Below, one piece after another: positions 15,529 through 24,294 of a stretch of DNA of 64,000 nucleotides. The stretch spans positions 1-64,000 of the forward strand of contig DATGLG010000037.1 of assembly GCA_035294245.1 (NCBI GenBank), written 5' to 3'. The notes under the pieces are model-generated. The model saw only the letters and a program-made list of their open reading frames with translations, searched no databases and was not told the origin of the DNA. Each line of letters opens with the position of its first letter. The first letter of the stretch is position 1. The stretch comes from DATGLG01 sp035294245 (GTDB lineage Bacteria > Pseudomonadota > Alphaproteobacteria > JACZXZ01). The position numbers were made by a program, and so were the translations under genes.

Positions 15529-16383
15529 ATGCGAAGGCGCCCCTTCTTCCTGACCTTTCTCGTGCCATCGATCTTGATCGCGGTGATTTTCCTCGCCGCG
15601 CTCGGGAATGTGTTGCAATACAGCTTCAGAGCGTTCATCCCGGGTTCTCTCGACGTCGGCGGCTTTACACTGGAGAATTTCTCGCGACTGGCCAAGCCGA
15701 TCTATTTTTGGGTTCTCGTCGACACCTTCGTCATCAGCCTCGCCACCGCTGTTTTCACTCTTCTGCTCAGCTACCCCGTCGCTTATGCGCTCGTGCGGAC
15801 CCGCAGCAACGGCCTGCGTACGCTCCTGGTCGTCCTATCGATCACCCCGCTCTTCACCGGCGAGATCGTCCGTACCTATGCCTGGATGCTCGTGCTCGGC
15901 AGCGACGGCTTTCTGAACACGATGCTCAGGAGCTGGGGCCTGATCACGAGGCCGATCCCGCTCATGTATACGGAGCTCGGCGTGATCATCGCCCTCGTGC
16001 AGTTCTCCATGCCGGTGATGATCATCCTCCTGGCCACCGCGATCAGCCATATCGACCGGGATTACGAGAAAGCCGCCGCCAATCTCGGTGCGGCCCCGGC
16101 CAAAGTCTTCTGGACCGTCACCTTGCCCCTCAGTATGCCCGGGATCGTTTCCGGCACGGTCGTGATTTTCGCTTGGACAATGAGCGCATTCTCCACGCCG
16201 CAATTGATCGGTGGCGGTAAGGTCCTGATGATCTCCAACCTGGTCTATCTACAGGGGCTCTCGTCGTTCAACTTCCCGTTCGCTGCCGTTCTGAGCCTGA
16301 TCGCCCTCCTCGCCGCCATCGGCAGCCTCGCCGCCATGCGCCCATTCACCTTGCGTCTCGAGCGCAAGGCGGCGCTCCACTAG
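15529..16383 (+). CDS. ABC transporter permease (PotB-like)
   Basis: This 284-residue inner-membrane protein has about six hydrophobic spans, the first directly after a short basic N-terminus (RRRPFFLTFLVPSIL). The EAA-type cytoplasmic loop reads YEKAAANLGAAPAKVFWTVTLP near residues 183-205, matching the PotB/PotH side of polyamine-type importers. It is the first of two permeases, and potC-like follows after 14 nt. It should form the channel with that protein and the ATPase. Confidence 0.9.
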   Translation: MRRRPFFLTFLVPSILIAVIFLAALGNVLQYSFRAFIPGSLDVGGFTLENFSRLAKPIYFWVLVDTFVISLATAVFTLLLSYPVAYALVRTRSNGLRTLLVVLSITPLFTGEIVRTYAWMLVLGSDGFLNTMLRSWGLITRPIPLMYTELGVIIALVQFSMPVMIILLATAISHIDRDYEKAAANLGAAPAKVFWTVTLPLSMPGIVSGTVVIFAWTMSAFSTPQLIGGGKVLMISNLVYLQGLSSFNFPFAAVLSLIALLAAIGSLAAMRPFTLRLERKAALH

Positions 16384-16397
16384 GAGGCGGGGCGGCA

Positions 16398-17192
16398 ATG
16401 CTTCGCAAGACGATCTTCTGGCTGGTCGTGGCGCTGATCCTCGTCTATATGACGATTCCCGCGGCCGTCGTGTTGATGACGTCGGTCAGCCCCTCGGAGC
16501 TGCTCGAGTTTCCGCCTTCGGGCTTTTCGCTGCGGTGGTACGGCCGCGCGCTCGGCTATGACGATTTCCAAGCCGCCTTCGTCAATGGCCTCATCGTGAC
16601 CGCAATCGCGTCGACGACAGCGCTTCTTATCGGTTCGGGCTTCGCTTATCTCGTCGACCGTTATCGTTTTCCCGGGCGCGGCGCCCTCGAGGGAATCCTG
16701 GCCTCCCCACTCATCATCCCTCATTTCACGACGGGACTCGGCTTCCTCTTGCTTGGCAGCCGCCTCGGCCTCGCCCAGAGCTATGTGCTGGTCGCTGCGG
16801 CTCACGTGATGCTGGTGCTGCCCTTCGTGACCCGTAGCGTCTATGTTAGCCTGCGGAATCTCGACCCGAATCTCGAGCGCTCCGCCGCGAATCTGGGCGC
16901 CTCCCCCTGGCGCGTGTTGAGGCGGGTAACGATGCCGCTCATGGTTCCTGGAATGGTCGGCGGCTGGATCGTCGCGGCGATTCTTTCCTTCACCGAGTTC
17001 ACGGCCTCGCTTTACGTTACTGCCTACCGCACGCAGACTCTTCCGGTCGCCATGTACACCTATATCCGTGAATATACCGATCCGACGATTGCGGCCATTT
17101 CAGCACTTCTCATCTTGGTGACCATCGTGGTCGTCATCCTCGCCGACAGGTTCCTCGGACTGCGGCGAATTCTATCGATTGATCGGAGCTGA
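16398..17192 (+). CDS. ABC transporter permease (PotC-like)
   Basis: This 264-residue protein has about six membrane spans and an EAA loop reading LERSAANLGASPWRVLRRVTMP near residues 157-180. An early SPSELLEFPPSGFSLRWYGRAL segment is typical of PotC/PotI permeases. GGAGGCGGGGCGGCA precedes the ATG. It is the second permease of the importer, with the ATPase gene starting 5 nt after its stop. Confidence 0.9.
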   Translation: MLRKTIFWLVVALILVYMTIPAAVVLMTSVSPSELLEFPPSGFSLRWYGRALGYDDFQAAFVNGLIVTAIASTTALLIGSGFAYLVDRYRFPGRGALEGILASPLIIPHFTTGLGFLLLGSRLGLAQSYVLVAAAHVMLVLPFVTRSVYVSLRNLDPNLERSAANLGASPWRVLRRVTMPLMVPGMVGGWIVAAILSFTEFTASLYVTAYRTQTLPVAMYTYIREYTDPTIAAISALLILVTIVVVILADRFLGLRRILSIDRS

Positions 17193-17197
17193 CGGCG

Positions 17198-18340
17198 ATG
17201 GGGCGCGACATGGAGATGCGGGTGCGGGAGAGAGAGCCGGCAACTCTCGGTGACGAGGGGGCCAGCGCAGTCGAGATCGTCGGCGCGACGCGGCAATTCG
17301 GGCCGGTTGTCGCCGTCAACGAGGTCAGCCTCTCCGTCCGCAGAGGCGAAGTTCTGACCCTGCTGGGGCCGAGCGGTTGCGGCAAGACGACGCTTCTCAA
17401 CATGATTGCCGGATTCGAGCTTCCCGATTCGGGATTTATTCGTATCGACGGCCGTGACGTGACGGAGGTTCCGCCCTATCAGCGCGATACGGGAATGGTG
17501 TTTCAGAATTATGCGCTCTTCCCTCATATGACCGTCTTCGAGAATGTTGCCTTCGGACTTCGTATGCGCGGATTGCCCGCCGCGAAGGTTAAGGACGAGG
17601 TCGGAAGGGCGCTCGAGATGGTGAAGCTTTCAGGTCTCGGCGAGCGCCGGATCCGGCAGCTTTCCGGAGGGCAGCAACAGCGTATCGCCCTAGCGCGCGC
17701 CATCGTGATTCGCCCCAAGGTGTTGCTGCTGGACGAGCCGCTTTCGGCTCTCGACAAGAATCTTCGCGGCCAGATGCAGGTCGAGCTCAAGGAGCTCCAT
17801 CAGAAAACCGGGCTCACCACCGTGTTTGTGACCCACGATCAAGGGGAGGCGTTGAGTCTATCTGATCGCGTCGTCGTGATGAATCGCGGGGAAATCCAGC
17901 AGGTTTCGACCCCGATCGAGCTCTACCGCAATCCGGTGAACAGCTTTGTCGCGTCGTTCGTCGGGGAGATCAACCGGCTGCCGCCCGCCAGGCATATGCG
18001 GCGGGGGCGCGAGCTGCTCCTGGAATTCCCCCAGGGCGTTCAGCTGGTGACCTCGGCGCCTCCACGCGATTTCGAGGAAGGCCGAAAGGTCCATATCTTC
18101 GTCCGCCCCGAAAACGTCACGATCGTGCCGGCTGTGGAAGATCTGCGGCCGAACGTGGTTCGCGGCCGCGTCGTCACGCATATCTACCAGGGCAGCCACA
18201 CGGTGACGCGGGTGGAGGTGACGGGGCTGGGCCCCATCGAGTTGCGTATGCGTGGTGGCGAGGTCATGAAGCAGGCGCCCGTCGGGGCGAATGTCGGTGT
18301 CGAAATCGACCTGTCGGAAGCGGTCTTCATGAGCGAATGA
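17198..18340 (+). CDS. ABC transporter ATP-binding protein (PotA-like)
   Basis: This 380-residue ATPase has Walker A GPSGCGKTTL near residue 64, Q-loop VFQNYALFPHMTV, signature LSGGQQQR, Walker B VLLLDEPLSALD and the H-loop VFVTHDQGEALSLSD. A C-terminal TOBE-like region starts near residue 275 (the IFVRPENVTIVP segment). It energises the PotBC-like permeases. The N-terminus has about 25 extra residues before the usual start of the domain, so an internal start (ATG 17210) is possible. It ends the transporter operon, 29 nt from the convergent nitroreductase stop. Confidence 0.93.
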   Translation: MGRDMEMRVREREPATLGDEGASAVEIVGATRQFGPVVAVNEVSLSVRRGEVLTLLGPSGCGKTTLLNMIAGFELPDSGFIRIDGRDVTEVPPYQRDTGMVFQNYALFPHMTVFENVAFGLRMRGLPAAKVKDEVGRALEMVKLSGLGERRIRQLSGGQQQRIALARAIVIRPKVLLLDEPLSALDKNLRGQMQVELKELHQKTGLTTVFVTHDQGEALSLSDRVVVMNRGEIQQVSTPIELYRNPVNSFVASFVGEINRLPPARHMRRGRELLLEFPQGVQLVTSAPPRDFEEGRKVHIFVRPENVTIVPAVEDLRPNVVRGRVVTHIYQGSHTVTRVEVTGLGPIELRMRGGEVMKQAPVGANVGVEIDLSEAVFMSE

Positions 18341-18369
18341 GCGCGCCGCTCCAGTGATCTGCATGCCAG

Positions 18370-19008
18370 CTACGGGCGATAAACCAGCTCGCTCAAAGGC
18401 CCGCGCGTGGGCGGCTTGCCGGCGTTCGCCGGCTTCCCAATCGTGATGAGGGCCTGAGGGTCCCATCCTTTGGGTAGGGCAAGGGCGGCGGAGACGTCGT
18501 CGCGGCAAAAGAGAGGAGCGCACATCCAGCAAGCGCCGAGTCCGGCGGCATGCGCGGCGAGAAGCAGGTTTTGGGCGGCCATCGCCGTGCTCTGCACCGC
18601 CATCAGATACTCGGCCTTTGCCCGCCGCTCGTCGGGATAGGCGTCCATATCCGCCACAACAAGGCAAAGCAAGATGACAAGCGGCGCACCCGTGATCCGG
18701 GCACGCGAGCGGGCGACATCCGCTTCGATGGTGGCCTCGTCGTCGCCATCAACCCGGCGGTCTATCCGCAGCCGCTCGCCCATGGCGCGGGCCAGGCGAT
18801 CCTTGGTTCCGTGATCCTCGATGACGGCAAAACGCCATGGCTGCCGGTTGTGAGCCGACGGCGCCCAGCATGCTGCCTGCAGCAAGCGTGTGATTTCCTC
18901 GTTTGTGAGGGCGCTCGGTAGATATCGGCGCACCGAGCGCCGGCTCGCGACGAATTGCTCCCAGCAGAAAGAAGATCCTCCGAGCCCGGAACCGGTCGAG
19001 CGCGTCAT
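18370..19008 (-). CDS. Nitroreductase-family protein, candidate stand-alone dehydro-F420-0 reductase (FbiB C-terminal-like)
   Basis: This 212-residue FMN-binding nitroreductase starts with the family arginines in SRRSVRRYLP and has WAPSAHNRQPWRFAVI near residue 48. YPDERRAKAEYLMA, AAQNLLLAAHAAGLGACWM and LPKGWDPQALITIGKP follow. These segments and their order match the C-terminal domain of actinobacterial FbiB, which reduces dehydro-F420-0 with FMNH2. The single-domain CofE in this window lacks that domain. I infer that this gene completes F420 synthesis, although it is on its own minus-strand transcript, convergent with the transporter. GGAG precedes the ATG. A generic nitroreductase or BluB-like role is the alternative. 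Confidence 0.72.
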   Translation of the reverse strand: MTRSTGSGLGGSSFCWEQFVASRRSVRRYLPSALTNEEITRLLQAACWAPSAHNRQPWRFAVIEDHGTKDRLARAMGERLRIDRRVDGDDEATIEADVARSRARITGAPLVILLCLVVADMDAYPDERRAKAEYLMAVQSTAMAAQNLLLAAHAAGLGACWMCAPLFCRDDVSAALALPKGWDPQALITIGKPANAGKPPTRGPLSELVYRP

Positions 19009-19276
19009 AAAGGCATCTCCGCAGGCTTACTGTGCTGGACGACGTCCTGCCACGAGGCGGCTGGCCGGCGTCGAGCGGCCCCCCGGCAGGGGAATTTTTT
19101 TACCGTTCGAGAGGTTCCGTCTGTCGAGTGGTCGGAGCCGGTGCTCAAATTTTCGTGACAACGGGGCAAACCTCGCTCCTTGACGCTAAATTTCGTGGCG
19201 TGGCCGGCCGTGCGAACGCCATAATCAGGTGAAAATTGCAGTGGCTACATCGTGCCATGCTGGAAAGGACAAGCCA

Positions 19277-19750
19277 ATGAGATTGCAAGTGAGAAAAGTG
19301 GCGGTCGTTGCTCTGGCAGTGCTGCTGATGCTGAGTGGCAGCGCGTGGTCCATGGGGGGATCCAGTGCATCGTCCAGCACAGCACCTGCGGACCCGGATT
19401 TCACCAAAGCCGTAAAGGCGGTGAATGGCGCCGATTATGCCAAGGCGATAGCGTTGCTGGAGGGCGTGGTTGCGCACGATCCCAAGAACGCGGATGCCTG
19501 GAATTATCTCGGCTTCTCCAACCGTAAGCTTCGCAAGTATCCCGAGGCTTTGGCCGACTACGAAAAGGCGCTCGCCATCAACCCGGATCATCTGGGCGCC
19601 AACGAGTATCTTGGCGAGCTCTATCTCGAAACGGGCGACCTTCCGAAAGCCGAAGAGCGGCTCTCCAAGCTCGACAAGCTCTGTATCTTTGGCTGCGAGG
19701 AATACCGCACGCTCAAAGCGGCGATCGACGCCAAGAAGAAATCTGGCTGA
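19277..19750 (+). CDS. Secreted TPR-repeat protein
   Basis: This 157-residue protein has a signal peptide (MRLQVRKVAVVALAVLLML, cleavage near SAWS) and about three tetratricopeptide repeats from residue 38 to 135. Typical TPR positions are seen in DAWNYLGFSNRKLRKYPEAL and the following DYEKALAINPDHLGA. A CX4C pair (CIFGCEE) sits near the C-terminus. AAAGGA precedes ATG 19277; an in-frame ATG at 19229 would mask the signal peptide. It is probably a periplasmic scaffold protein. Its partner is unknown and no operon mate is evident. Confidence 0.82.
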   Translation: MRLQVRKVAVVALAVLLMLSGSAWSMGGSSASSSTAPADPDFTKAVKAVNGADYAKAIALLEGVVAHDPKNADAWNYLGFSNRKLRKYPEALADYEKALAINPDHLGANEYLGELYLETGDLPKAEERLSKLDKLCIFGCEEYRTLKAAIDAKKKSG

Positions 19751-19796
19751 ATCTCCGGCCTTTCGAAGATCCGAGGCGGAAAGGCGAGGGACGAGG

Positions 19797-22184
19797 CTAC
19801 TCGCTGACGAGCCGGCTCGGCGGGTACCAGACCCGCACCGTCGTGCCTCGCCCTTCGACGCTCTCGATTTCGAGACGACCACCATGTAGCTCGGCAAGGG
19901 ACTTGCAGATTGCGAGCCCGAGGCCCGTTCCTTCGATCTTTTGCGAACGCGATGCGGGTGATTGCTCGAACGGCTTGGCGAGACGGTGGAGCGCCTCTTT
20001 CGCTATACCAATACCGGTATCGGCGACGGCAATGACGAGACCTTCGTCGCAAAGCTCGGCGGAAACCGTCACGTTGTGACCGCGATGGCTGAACTTGATC
20101 GCGTTGCTGAGCAGGTTCAGCAGGATTTGCTTCGTCGCGCGCTCATCGGCGCGAAGGAGGGGCAGTTCGGCCGTCAGATCCGTCACGATGGGGACCTCGA
20201 GCTCGGCTGAATGGACCGACAGCATGCTGATGACTAAATCGACAAGGGGTGCCACGCGGAACACTTCTTCGGTCAGTACGTACTTGCCCGCCTCGATTTT
20301 CGACATGTCGAGGACGTCGTTGATTAGGCTCAGCAAATGCTTGCCGCTGCCGCAGATATCCTCGGCATATTCCCGGTACTTGGGTGGCGTGATCGGCCCG
20401 AGCTGCTCGGTGATGATCATGTCGGAAAACCCGATGATCGCATTGAGCGGCGTGCGCAGCTCATGACTCATATTGGCGAGGAATTCGGATTTGGCGCGGC
20501 TTGCCGCCTCGGCGCGCTGCTTCTCGCAGACGAGATCCTCGGCAAGGGCCACGAGCTCCTTGCTTTGCCGCTCTAGGCTGGACTTCGCAAGCTGGAGCTC
20601 ACTCACATGCGCTTGGAGCTGGCACTCGCTCTTTTGAAGAGCCATCTCCTTGCGCTTCGTCTCCGTTATGTCGATGATGTGCCCGTCGAAGAATACGCGA
20701 TTGCTCTGGGGGTCCGTGACGTTATATGCGGACTCGTGCATCCATCGCTCTTCGCCCGTGACGGGGTGAGTGATGCGATATTCCATCGAGAATGGCTTGC
20801 CGAGCTCCTTCCGCTTCTGCTCCGCTTCGAGATAGGCCGGGAGGTCGTCGGGGTGGATGCTGCGATACCAGAGCTCGATGTCGGCGTAATCACCTCGTTT
20901 GGTTCCGGAAATGGCATGGGCGTCTCGCCCGAACAGGTAGATCGGGCCGCCCGCTTCGCTGCGGTAGAAAATGATGCCGCGTACGTTTTGAACGAGCGTG
21001 CGGAAACGCTGCTCGCTTTCCCAGAGGCGCCGCTCGACCTGTTTCCTGATCGTCACATCGGTGTAGGTTCTAACGGAGCCTCCGTCCGGCGTCCGATTGG
21101 TCCGCACCTCTACTATGCGACCATTCGCCAAGGCGATCTGAACAGGCTCGCCCGGCGATGAGCCCAGGATGTTGGTGATCTCGGGTGGAATCGAATTTCC
21201 AGGACGGAGATCCGCTCCGATCGGATCGAACAACTCGAGGAAGCGGCGGTTATACATGGCGATGCGCTGATCCGCATCGACGACGAGCACGCCGTCCTGC
21301 ATTGTCTCGAATGTCGTAACCAGAAGGGATGATTTCCGCTCCGCTTCGAGGCGCCCTTCGACCTCGGCAGTAAGATCGGCACCAGTCCCGCGATAGCCCT
21401 TGAAAGCACCGGACGCATCATAGATCGGCTTGCCGCTCGTCGCGATATAGCGAACCCGGCCCTTCGTATCGATGAAGGTGTACCTGAAATCGCGGAAGGG
21501 CCGCCGCCCCTCAAGATCCTCGCGGTGGCGGCGCCACACTTCGTCACGGTCGGGATCGGCGCCGGCCAGCTCCCAGCGTGTCTTTCCGAGCGCCTCCGTC
21601 CGGCCCTCGACAGGCTCGGCCCTGGCGTGGCCGGCCATGAGGGTGTAGCGGAGATCGGGCCCCATCTCCCAAATCCAGTCGCCAGTGAGCTCCGCGATGT
21701 CACGGAATCGCTGCTCGCTTTCCCGAAGGGCCTCCTCCGCCAATTTCCGCTTGGTGATGTCGCTGATCGATCCTGCCATCCGCGTGACACGGCCGGCCCG
21801 ATTTCTCAGCGCGCGCGCCCGATCAAGTAGCCACCGATAGCTGCCGGAGGAATGGCGTATGCGATATTCGCATTCGAGATGATCCGTCTCCCCTTTGAAA
21901 TGGCGGATGACGGCGTCTCGATATCGATCGAGGTCGTCCGGATGAATGCGTTCCAGCCACAGCTCACCCGAGGGCTCCAGCGATAGATCGAAGCCGATGA
22001 TCTCCCGGACGCGGGATGACCACGTGACGGCGCCGGAAACAGCATCCCAGGTCCAGAGGCCATCATTGGCGGCGGCCATGGCGAGAGCGATGTCCTCGTC
22101 ATCCGAGTTCAGCGTCGCCTGTCCCCGGGGCTGCCGGGCGGGTCTCGCTTCACGATCTCCCCAATGGATCAAAGCTCTCTTCAA
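19797..22184 (-). CDS. Soluble multi-PAS sensor histidine kinase
   Basis: This 795-residue protein has four PAS or PAS-like domains in a row, at about residues 30-150, 160-275, 290-385 and 395-510. A coiled-coil stretch follows near 515-565. The HisKA motif MSHELRTPLNAIIGFSDM is near 575, and a HATPase domain contains NLLSNAIKFS, VADTGIGI and GTGLGLAICKSL. No membrane span or response-regulator domain is seen, so it is cytoplasmic and signals to an unlinked partner. The conserved box around the phospho-histidine resembles alphaproteobacterial PleC/DivJ-type kinases. The start appears to be TTG 22184. No regulator gene lies next to it. Confidence 0.9.
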   Translation of the reverse strand: MKRALIHWGDREARPARQPRGQATLNSDDEDIALAMAAANDGLWTWDAVSGAVTWSSRVREIIGFDLSLEPSGELWLERIHPDDLDRYRDAVIRHFKGETDHLECEYRIRHSSGSYRWLLDRARALRNRAGRVTRMAGSISDITKRKLAEEALRESEQRFRDIAELTGDWIWEMGPDLRYTLMAGHARAEPVEGRTEALGKTRWELAGADPDRDEVWRRHREDLEGRRPFRDFRYTFIDTKGRVRYIATSGKPIYDASGAFKGYRGTGADLTAEVEGRLEAERKSSLLVTTFETMQDGVLVVDADQRIAMYNRRFLELFDPIGADLRPGNSIPPEITNILGSSPGEPVQIALANGRIVEVRTNRTPDGGSVRTYTDVTIRKQVERRLWESEQRFRTLVQNVRGIIFYRSEAGGPIYLFGRDAHAISGTKRGDYADIELWYRSIHPDDLPAYLEAEQKRKELGKPFSMEYRITHPVTGEERWMHESAYNVTDPQSNRVFFDGHIIDITETKRKEMALQKSECQLQAHVSELQLAKSSLERQSKELVALAEDLVCEKQRAEAASRAKSEFLANMSHELRTPLNAIIGFSDMIITEQLGPITPPKYREYAEDICGSGKHLLSLINDVLDMSKIEAGKYVLTEEVFRVAPLVDLVISMLSVHSAELEVPIVTDLTAELPLLRADERATKQILLNLLSNAIKFSHRGHNVTVSAELCDEGLVIAVADTGIGIAKEALHRLAKPFEQSPASRSQKIEGTGLGLAICKSLAELHGGRLEIESVEGRGTTVRVWYPPSRLVSE

Positions 22185-22390
22185 CGCAACCCCACGGTCT
22201 ATTGGGACACGGCGTCAAAGCTCGCCACGAGCACAATCGTGCACCCGAACGCATAATCTAGCGAAGATCAAATATCATTACAGAGAGGTGCAATAAGAAA
22301 GGATTAACGTTCCATGTTTCGGAACACCCGATAGCGCTCGGCGAGTCGACCGCCTGCTCCGAGACCGAATGGAAGGGTCAGAAAGGCTCC

Positions 22391-24136
22391 TCAACCGCCT
22401 GCGTGCAGCGTCTTCGGCAAATCGAGGGCGTTGGCGATCACGTGAATGGCGAGGGGCTCCTCGCGGCCTCGCACCATGATCTGGTGCCGAGGATACAGTG
22501 TTGCGTCGAGGGCAGCGTAACGCGCAACTTCTTCCGAGAGTACGAGCTGCGCCTGGTACTCCTTGGTCATGGCCTCGAGTCTGCTGGCGGTGTTGACGGC
22601 GTCTCCGACGGCCGTCAAGGAGGTCACGTGCGCGTATCCCATTTCGCCCACGATAGCCGGTCCGACATGAATGCCGATGCCGATGCGCAGAGGCTCCTTC
22701 AACTCATGCGCGAGGTGCCTGTTGAGCTCGGCGAGCTGCTCGGCCATGCCGCGCGCGGCGGCAAGAGCCGCGCGGCAGCCTCGCTCAGGCCCGGTCTCGA
22801 TACCGAAAAGGGCCATCACACCGTCGCCGATGAACTTGTCCACCCGACCGCCGGCGGATTCGACGGCGTGTCCCATGATCGTGAAATAGCGATTGAGCAC
22901 GAATACGACATCATAAGGGAGCCGCCGCTCGGCGAATTTGGTGAAGGCGCGCAAGTCGGCGAAAAGAATGGCGATAATGCGCTCATCGCCGCTGAGATGG
23001 CCCGGCCGCGCCAGGGCATCGCGCGCGCCGGTTTGCGGCGGCAGGAGAGGCGTTACGTCGATATCGCCGACGGGGTGGAGCTGACAGGCAAGCCGCACAT
23101 TCGGGGGAGCGGCCACGCGGCTCAGAACGCGCAGCTCTTCGGGGCTGGCGTGAGGTTGATGTTCCAGCCCGCGATTGACCCGGACGCGGCAAGTGGAGCA
23201 GCGGCCCCGTCCGCCACATACCGAGGCGTGAGGAATTCCTGCGGCGCGGCTGATCTCCAGCAGTGTCGCGCCAGGCAGCGATTCGACGATCCGGTTTCCG
23301 GGATAGGTCACGCGCACGAGACCTCGCCGCTTCTCGACCTGTGTCCGGCCGAAGCGCGCCAGCAGGACCAACGCGAGCAGCGCGGCAACGCCATAGATGA
23401 AGCCACTTTCGAGCTCGGCAAGGAGTCGGGCGCCCGCAGCATCCGGGAGGTGGAAAGATTGCAAGGCACCGGCCAGCCGGTGCGGGTCCATCGTCGCGAC
23501 GTCGACCTCCCGGCCGGCTTCAGTGAAGCCGAGCCACGCCAGAACGGGGATCAGCAAGGCCGCTGCGTAGAAATATGCCGTCCGTTGTTGATACCAGGAT
23601 TTGATGCGGAACCAGAAATGGAGGCCGATGCAACCGTGAATCCATGCGACGAGCAGCACGAGGGATTGCCTGACGCCTTCAAAGGGCGCCAATTTCCAAA
23701 GGACCAGCTCGACATAGGCGTAGCTGTCCTGCGTGCCGAAGAGGTCGTAAGCCAACCGCGTGGCGAGAATATGCTCGATGATGAGAGGCGGGATGGCGAG
23801 GCCGAGGAGGAGCTGAGCCATCTCCCAGGTCGGCATGCGTAGCGAGCGCCGCTGATAGAGACGCCATAGCGCGAGGCCGGGATGGATGAGGAAGGCGCCG
23901 TAGAGCACGACGGTGCCGACGGGGTTAGTCCAGAAGGCAAGGAACCACGCAGCGCCCGCTTCCTGAGCGCGGAGGGAGATCAGCCCCAGGGAATGGTTGA
24001 TGTAATGGGTAAGAATATAGGCGAAGAGGATGGCGCCGGTCGCACTGCGCAGCCGCCGAACGATGATCTCCGGTCGCGTCGGCGGCGAGGCCGGCTGCGC
24101 GCCGGAGGAGCGTGTGATCGCGGCACCGCTTACCAT
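22391..24136 (-). CDS. Membrane-bound adenylate/guanylate cyclase with 2Fe-2S ferredoxin domain
   Basis: This 581-residue protein has three parts. The N-terminal half (about residues 25-245) has six or so membrane spans with several histidines in or near the membrane (HYINHSLG, HPGLALWRL, HILATR, WIHGCIGLHFWF), suggesting b-type heme. Residues about 265-360 form a plant-type 2Fe-2S domain with CGGRGRCSTC and a later LACQ cysteine. Residues about 380-575 are a class III cyclase with ILFADLRAFTKF (metal aspartate) and DKFIGDGVMALFG. It probably makes cAMP in response to redox state. ATG 24136 is chosen because upstream in-frame codons add a low-complexity basic leader. It is divergent from the hydrolase gene. 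Confidence 0.9.
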   Translation of the reverse strand: MVSGAAITRSSGAQPASPPTRPEIIVRRLRSATGAILFAYILTHYINHSLGLISLRAQEAGAAWFLAFWTNPVGTVVLYGAFLIHPGLALWRLYQRRSLRMPTWEMAQLLLGLAIPPLIIEHILATRLAYDLFGTQDSYAYVELVLWKLAPFEGVRQSLVLLVAWIHGCIGLHFWFRIKSWYQQRTAYFYAAALLIPVLAWLGFTEAGREVDVATMDPHRLAGALQSFHLPDAAGARLLAELESGFIYGVAALLALVLLARFGRTQVEKRRGLVRVTYPGNRIVESLPGATLLEISRAAGIPHASVCGGRGRCSTCRVRVNRGLEHQPHASPEELRVLSRVAAPPNVRLACQLHPVGDIDVTPLLPPQTGARDALARPGHLSGDERIIAILFADLRAFTKFAERRLPYDVVFVLNRYFTIMGHAVESAGGRVDKFIGDGVMALFGIETGPERGCRAALAAARGMAEQLAELNRHLAHELKEPLRIGIGIHVGPAIVGEMGYAHVTSLTAVGDAVNTASRLEAMTKEYQAQLVLSEEVARYAALDATLYPRHQIMVRGREEPLAIHVIANALDLPKTLHAGG

Positions 24137-24294
24137 CGCGTTCCCTACTTCTTCACGTACGGCAAGTCGGCCGCTTCCACTGGCGGAGACGTCATGATGT
24201 AATGGCCGACGTTCGACCCCACGGCGGTCGCGGCGACTGGCTCCTTCAGGAAAGAGGGTACTCAATTGCGGAGACCTGTACAAATCGGGGCGAG

